Shown: positions 15,191 to 23,417 of the stretch, piece after piece
Layout: each line of letters opens with the position of its first letter
How positions within the stretch are numbered: the stretch's first letter is position 1
DNA from: Actinacidiphila sp. DG2A-62
GTDB lineage: Bacteria; Actinomycetota; Actinomycetes; Streptomycetales; Streptomycetaceae
Direction: 5' to 3'
NCBI RefSeq assembly: GCF_035825295.1
Contig: NZ_JAYMGI010000002.1
Location: 4,593,001 to 4,657,000 of the forward strand
DNA: 64,000 nucleotides
The notes under the pieces: generated by a model
Seen by the model: the letters and a program-made list of their open reading frames with translations, nothing else
Database searches by the model: none
What the model was told of the DNA's origin: nothing
Position numbers and translations under genes: made by a program

Positions 15191-16959
15191 GCCCGCTCCC
15201 CGAAGGTGTGTGCTCCGAAGGTGAGGCGGCGTACCCACTTGGTGTTCATCACGCCCGGCGCGTTCGGGACGATGATCCGGGCCGGGTAGCCGTGGTCGTG
15301 GGACAGCACCGCGCCGTTGACGCGCAGCGCCAACAGCGAGCGCGGGTCGCGTACTTGGTTGGCGCGCAGGGCCACCGCGCGGAAGGAGCCGGCGAGTTGG
15401 ACGGACTCCACGAACACCCCCGGCGGCTCGGCGCCGTCGCCGTCGCCGTAGCCCGCCAGTCGGGCGAGGTCGCGCAGCCGCACGCCCTCCCAGTGCTGGT
15501 TCTCCGTCGACCAGCCCTCGACGCAGGCGATGGGCAACGCCACGCGGTGCTGTGGGAGTTGCCGGAGCTGGTCGAGCGTGAGCGTGACCGGGTCGCCCGC
15601 GCCGGCGCCGCGTACCGTCAACCGCCAGCCCTCGCTGGTGTCTTGCGGCCGGACGTGCGCGGTCGCCGCGCTCTTGTTGACCGGGAAGCCGTTCGGGCCG
15701 GAGCCCGGGTCGCGGCCGTGCGGCGCGAGCAGCGCGGTGCGCCGCAGCGGCCCGCCGATGCTCTGCCCCGCGGTCACCGCGAACAGCGCGAGCGAGCCGA
15801 GGCCGACCATGCCGAGCGCGCCGCGCCGGGAGGTCGTCGGCGCGGCCGGGTGCGCGGACACCAGCCCGCTGTCGTCCGGCGGTTCCGGCCGGGTGCGCGC
15901 GGTCGGCGTGCGCAGCTCGGCGCGGAAGTCCCGGCTGCGCAGGGCCCGTACGGTACGCGGCAGCCGCAGCGCCACGTGTGCGGCGAGCGCGCCGGCGAAC
16001 ACCCAGGCGCCGTAGAAGTGCAGCGGGTAGAACGAGCCGGGGAAGAGGTAGTCGAGCTGCGCGTTGAGCAGGCCGGTGACGAACTCGAAGAGCCCGCCGC
16101 CGACCAGTAGGAGCAGCGACAGCCGGTCCAGCGCGTGCGCGGCGCTGCGCACCGGCGGCATGGTGAACAGCTTCGGCGCGACCGACCACAGCTTCGCCAG
16201 CAGCACCGGCACCAGCACCACGCCGAGCGTCACGTGCACGCCCTGCGTGACCCGGTACAGCCAGTACGGGTGGGTCGGCCATGCGAACAGGTAGAACCCG
16301 AGCAGGCCCTTGCCGGGCGTCTTGTCGTTCACGGCCGACAGATCGGGGTTGTACGCGGCGTACGACAGCAGGCCGGTCACGAACACCACCGGCAGTCCGA
16401 CCAGCAGCACCACCCCGAAGACCGAGGTCAGCCACGGACCGCGGATCGGACTGCGCCACGGGCCGGCGGGCAGCCGCAGCCGGCTCCGCGCCGGGCGGAG
16501 AGCCGGGCGGAGAGCCGGGCGGCCGGCTGGGCTGTCGGCCGGGCGCTCGGCCGCCCCGGCCGCGGGGCCCGGGGCGCGCGGGCCCCCCGCGGCGTCGGGC
16601 GCTTCCGGCGCGTCCGGCGCTTCCGGCCCACCGTCGGGGTCCCGGCCCGGGCCCGAGCTCGCGTCGGCGCGGCGAGTCGCGCCGAGATCCGCGGCGGGGG
16701 CTGATCCGGCGTCCGGCGCGGGGGCCGCGTCGGCACCGCGGGTCGTGTCGGCGTCCGGGCCTGGGCCCGTGGGCGTGCCGCGGGTCGCATCACCCTCGGG
16801 GTCGGGGTCCGCGGACGTACCTCGGGTCGCGTCACCGTCCGGGCCTGGGCCCGTGGGCGTGCCGCGGGTCGTGTCGGGTTCGGGGCCGCGGGGCGTGGCG
16901 GATCGCTGGTCGGGGGACGGGCTGTCGGGGTCGGGTGGGGGTGGTGGGGGAGCGTCCAT
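15187..16959 (-). CDS. Cytochrome b-like / molybdopterin-dependent oxidoreductase fusion
   Basis: A 590-aa protein. Residues 1-160 are a Pro/Asp/Gly/Thr-rich disordered region with about 20-residue internal repeats (DATRGT units). Residues about 170-340 form four membrane helices with His pairs (RVTQGVHVTLGV, PLHFYGAWVFAGALAAHVAL) as in b-type haem proteins. After SRRGALGMVGLGSLALF, residues about 400-590 are an Oxidored_molyb (sulfite-oxidase-like) domain with the Mo-ligating Cys in PIACVEGWS. It probably works as a membrane oxidoreductase facing outside. The start may lie further downstream, but the -10 box supports ATG 16959. Confidence 0.85.
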   Translation of the reverse strand: MDAPPPPPPDPDSPSPDQRSATPRGPEPDTTRGTPTGPGPDGDATRGTSADPDPEGDATRGTPTGPGPDADTTRGADAAPAPDAGSAPAADLGATRRADASSGPGRDPDGGPEAPDAPEAPDAAGGPRAPGPAAGAAERPADSPAGRPALRPALRPARSRLRLPAGPWRSPIRGPWLTSVFGVVLLVGLPVVFVTGLLSYAAYNPDLSAVNDKTPGKGLLGFYLFAWPTHPYWLYRVTQGVHVTLGVVLVPVLLAKLWSVAPKLFTMPPVRSAAHALDRLSLLLLVGGGLFEFVTGLLNAQLDYLFPGSFYPLHFYGAWVFAGALAAHVALRLPRTVRALRSRDFRAELRTPTARTRPEPPDDSGLVSAHPAAPTTSRRGALGMVGLGSLALFAVTAGQSIGGPLRRTALLAPHGRDPGSGPNGFPVNKSAATAHVRPQDTSEGWRLTVRGAGAGDPVTLTLDQLRQLPQHRVALPIACVEGWSTENQHWEGVRLRDLARLAGYGDGDGAEPPGVFVESVQLAGSFRAVALRANQVRDPRSLLALRVNGAVLSHDHGYPARIIVPNAPGVMNTKWVRRLTFGAHTFGERA

Positions 16960-16967
16960 GGGTCGCG

Positions 16968-16973
16968 ACGATA
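16968..16973 (-). promoter_or_regulatory. -10 box (TATCGT) before the oxidoreductase fusion
   Basis: On the minus strand TATCGT ends 8 nt before the ATG at 16959; there is no ribosome-binding site in between. Confidence 0.45.
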
Positions 16974-17062
16974 GGTCGGCGCGGGGGGCTTTCCGCCGGA
17001 CCGACTCATGACGAAAGTCTGACGTCCCGGGCGCGGCGCGGGTCCGCGCCCGCGGCGCTGCC

Positions 17063-17068
17063 TACGGT
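17063..17068 (+). promoter_or_regulatory. -10 box (TACGGT), leaderless
   Basis: TACGGT lies 6 nt upstream of the GTG at 17075, the usual distance for leaderless Streptomyces transcripts. Confidence 0.45.
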
Positions 17069-17074
17069 GACCGG

Positions 17075-18746
17075 GTGAGTTCCCCGCAGCCGCCCTCCCT
17101 GTCGCCCCCGCCCCCGCCGGACCCGCGCGCGGCGTCCGAGCCGGTGACCGTTCCCGCGCCCGAGCCGGTGACCGTTCCCGCGCCCGAGCCGGTGGCGGTG
17201 CCGGCGGCCGCGTCCGTACCGCCCGTGCCCCTGCTCGTGCCCGGGGCCGGCGACGGGACCGGGGAGCCGCGGGACCGGCGCGGGCGGCGGTACGACGTGG
17301 CCGCCGCGGTCTGCGGGCTGCTGCTGTTCGCCGCGGCGGCCGGGGTCGGCGCGTACCTCCAGCGCGACAGCTACGCGCTGCGGTCGCCGTGGCCGCCGCT
17401 GGAGGCGTGGTGGCGTCCGCACGCGGGGCCCGGCACCCCCGCCGCGGTCGTCGTGGCCGCGTTGGTCGCCGGCTGACGGGCCCGGGCTCGCGCAACGCCT
17501 CGGCCGGCGGGCGCTGGCCTGGTCGGCGTGGGCCGCGGCGATGGCCTGGACGTGGTCGCTCGCGCTGATCGACGGCTGGCAGCGCGGCGTCGCGGGCCGG
17601 CTCACCGACTCCACCGAATACCTGTGGGGCGTACCGCGGTTCGAGCGCGACGGCGTCGGCGCGACGCTGCGCGACTTCCACCGGCACATCCTGCTGAACT
17701 CGCCCGACCACTGGCCCACCCACATCGCCGGCCACCCGGCGGGCGCGGTGCTCACCTTCGTCGGTCTGGACCGGATCGGGCTCGGCGGCGGCGCGTGGGG
17801 CGCGGCCTTCTGCATCACCGCGGCCGGGTCCGTCGTGCCGGCCGCGCTGCTGACGCTGCGGCTGCTCACCGGCGAGGACCGCGCCCGCGCCGCCGCGCCC
17901 TTCCTCGCGCTGGCCCCCGGCGCGGTCTGGTCCGGGGTCTCCGCCGACGGCTACTTCGCCGGTGTCGCCGCGTGGTCGCTCGCGCTCCTGGCCGTCGCGG
18001 GCACGCGCTTTCGCGCCGCCGCGGCCTCCCCCGTCCCCCGGCCGGCCCGGCCCGGCGCGCGCGGGGCCGCGGCCTCCGCCGTCCCCGCCGTCCCCGCCGC
18101 CCTCGCGGCGTTCTGCGGCGGGCTGCTGCTCGGCGCCTGCGCGTACCTCTCGTACGGGCTGGTGCTGCTCGTCGTGCCGGCCGCCGCGGTGCTGCTGTGC
18201 ACCCGCAGCGCGCGGCCGGTGCCGTACGCGCTGGCGGGCGCGGCGGTCGTCGTCGCGGCGTTCAGCCTGGCCGGTTTCGACTGGTGGCAGGCGTACGGGC
18301 TGCTGCGCACCCGCTACTACCAGGGCTACGGCGGCGTCCGCCCGTACACGTACTGGATCTGGGGCGACCTCGCCGCGGCCGTCGCCGCCGCGGGCCTCGC
18401 CTCCGTGGCCGGCCTGCGCCGCGTCCTGGCCGCGGCCCCCCGCGCCCTGCGCCCCGCGGAGGACCGGTGGACGCGGCGGGCGCCGTGGGCGCGGCGGCTG
18501 CCGTGGCCGCCGGGGGACCCGCGGGCCGCCGCGGCCGTGGTGGTGCCCTGCGCGCTGCTGCTGGCGATCGTCGCCGCGGACCTGTCCGGGATGAGCAAGG
18601 CCGAGACCGAACGGATCTGGCTGCCGTTCACGCTCTGGCTGCCGGCGACCGCGGCGTTCCTGCCGCGCCGCGACCATCGCGCGTGGCTCGCCCTCCAGGC
18701 CCTCGCCGAGCTGCTGGTCAACCACCTGCTGCTGACCGGCTGGTAG
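17075..18746 (+). pseudogene. Polytopic membrane protein (GT-C-like), broken by one frameshift
   Basis: The first frame (17075-17476) gives a Pro/Val-rich N-terminus and one membrane helix and stops at a TGA. The second frame is open from before 17476 and reads LAQRLGRRALAWSAWAAAM into a 400-residue protein with about nine further membrane helices, ending at 18746. The join near 17465-17476 needs a single-base change. The restored protein of about 555 aa resembles the large actinobacterial integral membrane family with a GT-C/mannosyltransferase-like layout (HWPTHIAGHPAGAVL). It diverges from the oxidoreductase operon, whose glycosyltransferases may be related. It could be a sequencing error. 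Confidence 0.7.
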
Positions 18747-18824
18747 CCGCCGAGCCCGCGCGGCCTCCGGGCCCCGCCCCCGGGCGCTGCGGTCCGTCTG
18801 AACCCCTGGGCGCCGTTATCCGGT

Positions 18825-19253
18825 TCAACCGTGGTGGCCGCCGCCCCCGCCGTCGAAGCCGCCGCCGAACCCCCCGCCCCCGCCGTCGAAGCCGCCGTGG
18901 TGGCCGCCGCCCGCGTCGAAGCCGCCGTGACCGCCGCCGTGGTCGTGGTGACCATGGCCTCCGTCATGGCCTCCGTGGCCGCTGTGCCCGTGACCGCCGC
19001 CGTGCCCGTGGTGGCCTGGTCCGCCGTCGGGCCGGGGGCCGCTGTCGGCGGCGCCGGAGTCCGGCGGGTAGGGGGCGTCCGGCAGGTCGGGGCCGGGCGG
19101 GTCCCAGGGCCGGCTGCCGCCTCCGCCTCCGCCGCGGCGGCCCCCGCCGCGCCCGCGGCCCTGCGCCGCCCGTGCCAGGGCCAGCACGACGACCAGCACC
19201 ACGAACAGCCCGACCACCCACACGATCACGGTCCCGCTGCCGTCCCTCTGCAC
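18825..19253 (-). CDS. Small membrane-anchored Gly/His/Asp-rich protein
   Basis: A 142-aa protein with one N-terminal membrane helix (VIVWVVGLFVVLVVVLALA), an Arg/Gly linker, then a 90-residue tail of Gly, His, Asp and Phe (GHHGHGGGHGHSGHGGHDGG). The composition suggests metal coordination or a sticky low-complexity tail. No family is recognised. GC3 and strand match its neighbours. It converges with the frameshifted membrane protein, with 78 nt between. Confidence 0.6.
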   Translation of the reverse strand: MQRDGSGTVIVWVVGLFVVLVVVLALARAAQGRGRGGGRRGGGGGGSRPWDPPGPDLPDAPYPPDSGAADSGPRPDGGPGHHGHGGGHGHSGHGGHDGGHGHHDHGGGHGGFDAGGGHHGGFDGGGGGFGGGFDGGGGGHHG

Positions 19254-19506
19254 TGCGTCCCCCCACCGTCGTCGAACGCGCCCCCGCGCGCTCCCCGGCT
19301 CAAGCTTCGGGCCCGACCGGGCGCCGTGTCACGCCACTTGAGGCGTTCCTGAGCCGGACGCGCGCACTCCGCCCCGCGCGCACTCCGCCCCGTGCGCGCG
19401 TCGCCGAACGCGCGCGCACCGCGCCGAACACGCATCCCGCCGCCCGCGCGCCCGCGCGCCGCCCCCCAGCCGGCGGGGACGGCGCGCGGGCACGACAGCC
19501 GTGACG

Positions 19507-20397
19507 TCACTCGTTGTTCGCGAGGTTCCGCAGACCCGAGATCGGGCCGTTGAAGTAGTCCTGGTCGCCGGGGAAGGTGCCGGAGTCGGCGTGCTGCCAG
19601 AAGGAGTAGAAGGGCCAGCCCGGCAGGGTGCCGGGCGTGGAGGCGTAGCGCGCGATGAACAGCGGGTGGTTGGCCGAGTAGAGCGAGGTGTTGCCGGTGC
19701 ACTTCTTCCACCACGCGGTGGTCGTGTAGATCGTCGCCCAGCGCGTGGTCTTGGCGTGCACCTCGGTCAGGAACGCGCTGATCCAGCCGCGCATCTGGCT
19801 CTGGCTGAGCCCGTAGCAGGCCGCGCCCTCCGGGTACTCGATGTCCAGCAGCGGCGGCAGCGTCTTGCCGTCCTTGGACCAGCCGCCGCCGTGCGAGACG
19901 AAGTAGTCGGCCTGGGCCTTGCCGCCGGAGCTGTCCGGGCGGGCGAAGTGGTAGGCGCCGCGGATGAAGCCGGCGTAGTAGGAGTTGGTGTAGTTCGCGT
20001 TGAAGGTCGGGTCCTTGTACGTGGTGCCCTCGGTCGCCTTGATGTACGCGAACCGGGCGCCCTTCTTGTACGCGGCGTTCCAGTCGACCTTGCCCTGCCA
20101 GTTGCTGACGTCGAAGCCGGGGGTGCGCGGGACGCTGCTCGCCGCGGCGGTCACGCTGTCGCCGCCGGTCGAGCGGCCCTCGTGGGCGGCGACGGACGAG
20201 CCCAGCCAGTCGCGCTCGGGGTGGGCGAGTCCGGTGTGGGTGCGCGGGACGCCGATCGCGTCGCCGGCGCCCCGCGCCTGGGCGGGCGCGGCGAGCAGCG
20301 CGGTCAGCGTGGCGAGGATCGCGCCGAGGACCGCGCCGAATCCGAGCAGCGGACGCGTCGCCGGCGGGCGCGGACGCGGGGAGGGACGGTGGTGCAT
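19507..20397 (-). CDS. Secreted GH25 lysozyme
   Basis: A 296-aa protein. The ATG at 20397 has GGAGG 7 nt upstream. The signal peptide (LLGFGAVLGAILATLTALLA) ends at AQA. The GH25 domain begins at GFDVSNWQGKVDWNAAYKKG (catalytic Asp), then FAYIKATEGTTY, GAYHFARP and the catalytic LLDIEYP pair (Asp, Glu). It ends FWQHADSGTFPGDQDYFNG. It is full length for the family, which cleaves the beta-1,4 MurNAc-GlcNAc bond of peptidoglycan. No cell-wall-binding domain is present. The gap upstream holds its promoter and that of the divergent aldo/keto reductase gene. Confidence 0.92.
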   Translation of the reverse strand: MHHRPSPRPRPPATRPLLGFGAVLGAILATLTALLAAPAQARGAGDAIGVPRTHTGLAHPERDWLGSSVAAHEGRSTGGDSVTAAASSVPRTPGFDVSNWQGKVDWNAAYKKGARFAYIKATEGTTYKDPTFNANYTNSYYAGFIRGAYHFARPDSSGGKAQADYFVSHGGGWSKDGKTLPPLLDIEYPEGAACYGLSQSQMRGWISAFLTEVHAKTTRWATIYTTTAWWKKCTGNTSLYSANHPLFIARYASTPGTLPGWPFYSFWQHADSGTFPGDQDYFNGPISGLRNLANNE

Positions 20398-20723
20398 GGA
20401 GTGCCTCCAAGGTGTGGGTCCTTGGGCGTGGTCATGACAGCAAGGACATCGGGGGCGGAACACCCTCGCGGAGAGGAGGGCCGGTACCGCCATTCGACCA
20501 GCCGTTCCGGCGGTCGCTGCGACCAACGCGCGGTGTGACGATCTGATCACCCGATTGGCCCTGTCGGGGACCCGTTGGACGTTCCGGCCCTCGTGGAGTG
20601 AAGCTTGGAAGCGTGTGTGCGGTCCGCGACCGGAGGGGCGGGGGAGTCGCGGGGCGGACGCGGGGCACACGTGGGCACAGGGGTGCCCACGACGGCCCAC
20701 GAAGACAGAGGAGTACGGAAACC
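20398..20723. other. Divergent promoter region without genes
   Basis: These 326 nt separate the GH25 and aldo/keto reductase genes. The only structure seen is an imperfect palindrome at 20535-20550 (GTGA-N8-TCAC) that could be an operator. No ORF with convincing codon use is present. Confidence 0.4.
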
Positions 20724-21584
20724 ATGCAGACCCGTCGTATCGGTACCGTCGAGGTGAGCGCGATCGGCCTCGGCGGCATGCCCATGTCGATCGAGGGGCG
20801 GCCGGACGAGGCCCGGTCGATCGCCGCGATCCACGCGGCGCTCGACGCCGGGGTGACGTTCATCGACACCGCGGACGCGTACCACCTGAAGGCCGGTGAG
20901 GTCGGACACAACGAGGAGCTGATCGCCAGGGCGCTGGCCTCCCACGACCGCGGCCGGGACGTGCTGGTCGCCACCAAGGGCGGCCACCTGCGGCCCGGCG
21001 ACGGCTCCTGGACGCAGGACGGCCGGCCGGAGTATCTGAAGCAGGCGTGCGAGGCGTCGCTGAAGCGGCTGGGCGTGGAGGCGATCGGTCTCTACCAGTT
21101 CCACCGGCCCGACCCGCGCGTGCCGTACGCCGAGTCGGTCGGCGCGCTCGCCGAGCTGCTCGACGAGGGCAAGATCGTGCAGGCCGGGATCTCCAACGCG
21201 AACCCGGACCAGATCCGGGAGGCCAACGAGGTGCTGGGCGGCCGGCTCGCCTCGGTGCAGAACCAGTTCTCGCCGGCCTTCCGGTCCAGCCAGCCCGAGC
21301 TGGAGCTGTGCGACGAGCTGGGCGTGGCGTTCCTGCCGTGGAGCCCGTTCGGCGGCATCACCCGGGCCGGCGGCCTCGGCTCGTCCTTCGCGCCCTTCGC
21401 CGAGGTGGCGCAGGCGCACGGCGTCAGCCCGCACCAGGTGTGCCTGGCGTGGATGCTCGCGCTGTCGCCGGTCGTGGTGCCGATCCCCGGCTCCAGCCGG
21501 CCGGAGACCGCGCGCGACTCGGCGGCCGCGGCCGACCTGACGCTGACCGCGGCGGAGGTCGAGCGGCTGAGCGCGGCGGCCTGA
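20724..21584 (+). CDS. Aldo/keto reductase
   Basis: A 286-aa member of the aldo/keto reductase superfamily. Tetrad residues are Asp and Tyr in FIDTADAYHLKAGEVGHNEE, Lys in VATKGG and His in YQFHRPDP; the cofactor phosphate site is PIPGSSRPE. It is shorter than the first aldo/keto reductase at 2920 and only distantly similar. The ATG at 20724 is chosen for the conserved start QTRRIGTVEVSAIGLGG; GAGGAG lies 11 nt upstream. The substrate is unknown. Confidence 0.9.
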   Translation: MQTRRIGTVEVSAIGLGGMPMSIEGRPDEARSIAAIHAALDAGVTFIDTADAYHLKAGEVGHNEELIARALASHDRGRDVLVATKGGHLRPGDGSWTQDGRPEYLKQACEASLKRLGVEAIGLYQFHRPDPRVPYAESVGALAELLDEGKIVQAGISNANPDQIREANEVLGGRLASVQNQFSPAFRSSQPELELCDELGVAFLPWSPFGGITRAGGLGSSFAPFAEVAQAHGVSPHQVCLAWMLALSPVVVPIPGSSRPETARDSAAAADLTLTAAEVERLSAAA

Positions 21585-21650
21585 GCGCGAGGGCCGGTCA
21601 CGCCCGAGCCGGTCACACCGGGGCTGTCACACCGGGGGCTGTCACGCCGG

Positions 21651-21679
21651 AGCCGTCACGCCGGCCCGGCGTGACGGCT
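21651..21679. terminator. 13-bp perfect hairpin between convergent genes
   Basis: AGCCGTCACGCCG and its exact complement are separated by GCC. It follows the aldo/keto reductase and precedes the end of the TerD gene, so it can stop both. Confidence 0.75.
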
Positions 21680-21708
21680 CCCGCCTCACGCCCCGTCTCA
21701 CGCCCCCC

Positions 21709-22332
21709 TCACTCCAGGCCGTCGCCCATCGTGCGGGCGAACGTGTCCGGGTCGGCGTCGAAGCCGCGCAGCACCGGCCGGAACTCCCACGCGCCGGACT
21801 CCGCGCGGACGAACTCCGCGATCGAGGCGGCCGTCGCGTCGGCCACCGCGGCGAAGTCGCCCTCGGCCAGCACGTCGTAGCCCGCGACCACCTGGTACGC
21901 CGGTCCCGCCACCCGGGCGAACAGCCGCCGCACCGGCCGCTGTTGGATCGCGACGCCGACCACGACCCGGCCGTAGCGCTCGCTGAGCCGGCCCAGCTGG
22001 AGCGTCATCACCTCGTCCCAGCCCAGGCCCTTGCCGGTCCGGCTGTCGTGGTTGAGCCAGATCGTGCCGTCGGGCGACCGGCTGTCGTAGTGCACCAGGT
22101 ACGCCGGCGCGCCGCCGGACCTGCCGTCGGTGTAGGGGCCGCGGTACGGGCCCTCGTACGGCCCCGCGATGATGTCCAGGTCGGTGTCCGGCTCGCCGAG
22201 CGGGCTCGGGTCCCACTTCACCCGCACCTCGCCCCGGTCCATCCCCTTGCCGAAGCCGCCGCTGCCGCCGCCGAGGCCGCTCCCCTTGCCGAAGCCGCCG
22301 CCGCTGCCGCCGATGCCGCTCACCCGGCCCAC
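21709..22332 (-). CDS. TerD family protein
   Basis: A 207-aa protein. After a Gly-rich N-terminus with two GGFGKG repeats, the TerD domain runs from KWDPSPLGEPDTDLDI to the end, with HYDSRSPDGTIWLNHDSRTG (part of the Ca-binding core) and VVVGVAIQQRP. TerD proteins bind calcium and are linked to tellurite and phage or stress responses; Streptomyces have many copies with roles in differentiation. No other ter genes are next to it. The Gly-rich lead is unusual but the codon use stays coding-like. Confidence 0.85.
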   Translation of the reverse strand: MGRVSGIGGSGGGFGKGSGLGGGSGGFGKGMDRGEVRVKWDPSPLGEPDTDLDIIAGPYEGPYRGPYTDGRSGGAPAYLVHYDSRSPDGTIWLNHDSRTGKGLGWDEVMTLQLGRLSERYGRVVVGVAIQQRPVRRLFARVAGPAYQVVAGYDVLAEGDFAAVADATAASIAEFVRAESGAWEFRPVLRGFDADPDTFARTMGDGLE

Positions 22333-22482
22333 CCGCCTTCCCCCGTACGCGCCCCGCGGTCCCGCGCGGAACCGCCCTCCCCCGATTAACCCTCGCTGAA
22401 CTGCCCGCTGTCCACCGCGCTTTGCGCCGACCTGGCGGCGCGCGGCCGGCCGTGTCCCGGGCGCCGCGCGCCCTCGCCGCTC

Positions 22483-23232
22483 TCAGTTCACCGCCGCGAG
22501 CGTGACCTGCCGGCGCAGCCGCGCGGCCGTCGCGCGGATCCACGGCAGCGCCGCGTAGAGCGCGTCGCCGGGGCAGGTCGTCTCGTAGACGTCGCGGTGG
22601 CCCGAGACGGCGTTCAGCTCGACGGCGGTGCCCTTGGGGTAGCGGCTCTGGTCGTTGCTGGAGACCAGCCTGACCCGGCCGGCCGGGTCGACGTCCCGGT
22701 CCAGCTTCCACGCGGCGATCTCGGCGATCGCCTGCAGCATGGGCGCCGGCACCGGCTCGCCCGCGCCGAAGCTGCCGAGCGCGGCGATGCCCACGGTGTC
22801 GGTGTTGAAGCCCTCGGTGTGCGCGCCGCGCACGTCGCGGTCCACACCGCCGCCGCGGCCCTCGTAGATGGTGCCGCACTTGTCGACGACGAAGTTGTAG
22901 CCGAGGTCGTCCCAGTCCAGCAGGTGGATGTGCCGCTCCTGCATGGCCAGCAGCATCGCCGGGACGTCGTGCCGGCAGTCGTAGCCGTTCGGGTTGTCGG
23001 TGTGGTGCACGAAGACCGCCCGCACGTGGTGGTCGTAGAGCGGCTTGCCGTGCACCGCCTTCTCGTCCGCGTGCCAGGCCGCCCGGCCGACGATCACCGG
23101 GCGCAGCGAGGCGGGGCGCAGCGCCACCGTGCCCCCGTGCGCGTCGTGCGCGGGGCGGGCGGGTGCGCAGCAGGTCGCGAGGAAGGCCAGCGCCAGGAGG
23201 GCGGCGGGCGCCCTCACCGGGTCGGGCCGCAT
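22483..23232 (-). CDS. Secreted peptidoglycan-recognition / amidase_2 protein
   Basis: A 249-aa protein with an N-terminal signal (AALLALAFLATCCAPA), possibly lipid-anchored at a Cys although Thr in front of it is unusual for a lipobox. The PGRP/N-acetylmuramoyl-L-alanine amidase domain shows Zn ligands His in FVHHTDNPNGYDC, His in RGAHTEGFNTDTVG and Cys in ETTCPGDALY, and the conserved GYNFVVDKCGTIYEGRGGG. All ligands are present, so the amidase is probably active on the MurNAc-L-Ala bond. It lies alone after the MMPL gene. Confidence 0.88.
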   Translation of the reverse strand: MRPDPVRAPAALLALAFLATCCAPARPAHDAHGGTVALRPASLRPVIVGRAAWHADEKAVHGKPLYDHHVRAVFVHHTDNPNGYDCRHDVPAMLLAMQERHIHLLDWDDLGYNFVVDKCGTIYEGRGGGVDRDVRGAHTEGFNTDTVGIAALGSFGAGEPVPAPMLQAIAEIAAWKLDRDVDPAGRVRLVSSNDQSRYPKGTAVELNAVSGHRDVYETTCPGDALYAALPWIRATAARLRRQVTLAAVN

Positions 23233-23370
23233 GCCCCCACCCTGCGCCCGCCCCGCCCCCCTCGCGCCCGGCGCGCGGCCGTCCGGGTGACGCCTCCGGC
23301 GCGTCGCCCGCGTTCCGCGCCCGCCCGCCGGGCCGGCTGCTAGGGAGAGTCGGCTGCTGGGGAGATCTGC

Positions 23371-23408
23371 GCGGCGCCGCGCCGCCCAGGGGGGCGGCGC
23401 CGCGCCGC
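23371..23408. terminator. 17-bp stem with one mismatch, after the MMPL gene
   Basis: Arms GCGGCGCCGCGCCGCCC and GGGCGGCGCCGCGCCGC are separated by AGGG. It lies 10 nt beyond the stop of the minus-strand transporter. Confidence 0.55.
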
Positions 23409-23417
23409 GCCCCCGCC

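Noticed and set aside
17528..19504. 658-codon open frame on the plus strand
   Set aside because: Arg-rich shadow in the wrong frame of the membrane protein and antisense to the Gly/His-rich gene.
20535..20550. Crp-type operator
   Set aside because: GTGA-N8-TCAC has the wrong spacing for the Crp consensus; kept only as an unspecified palindrome.
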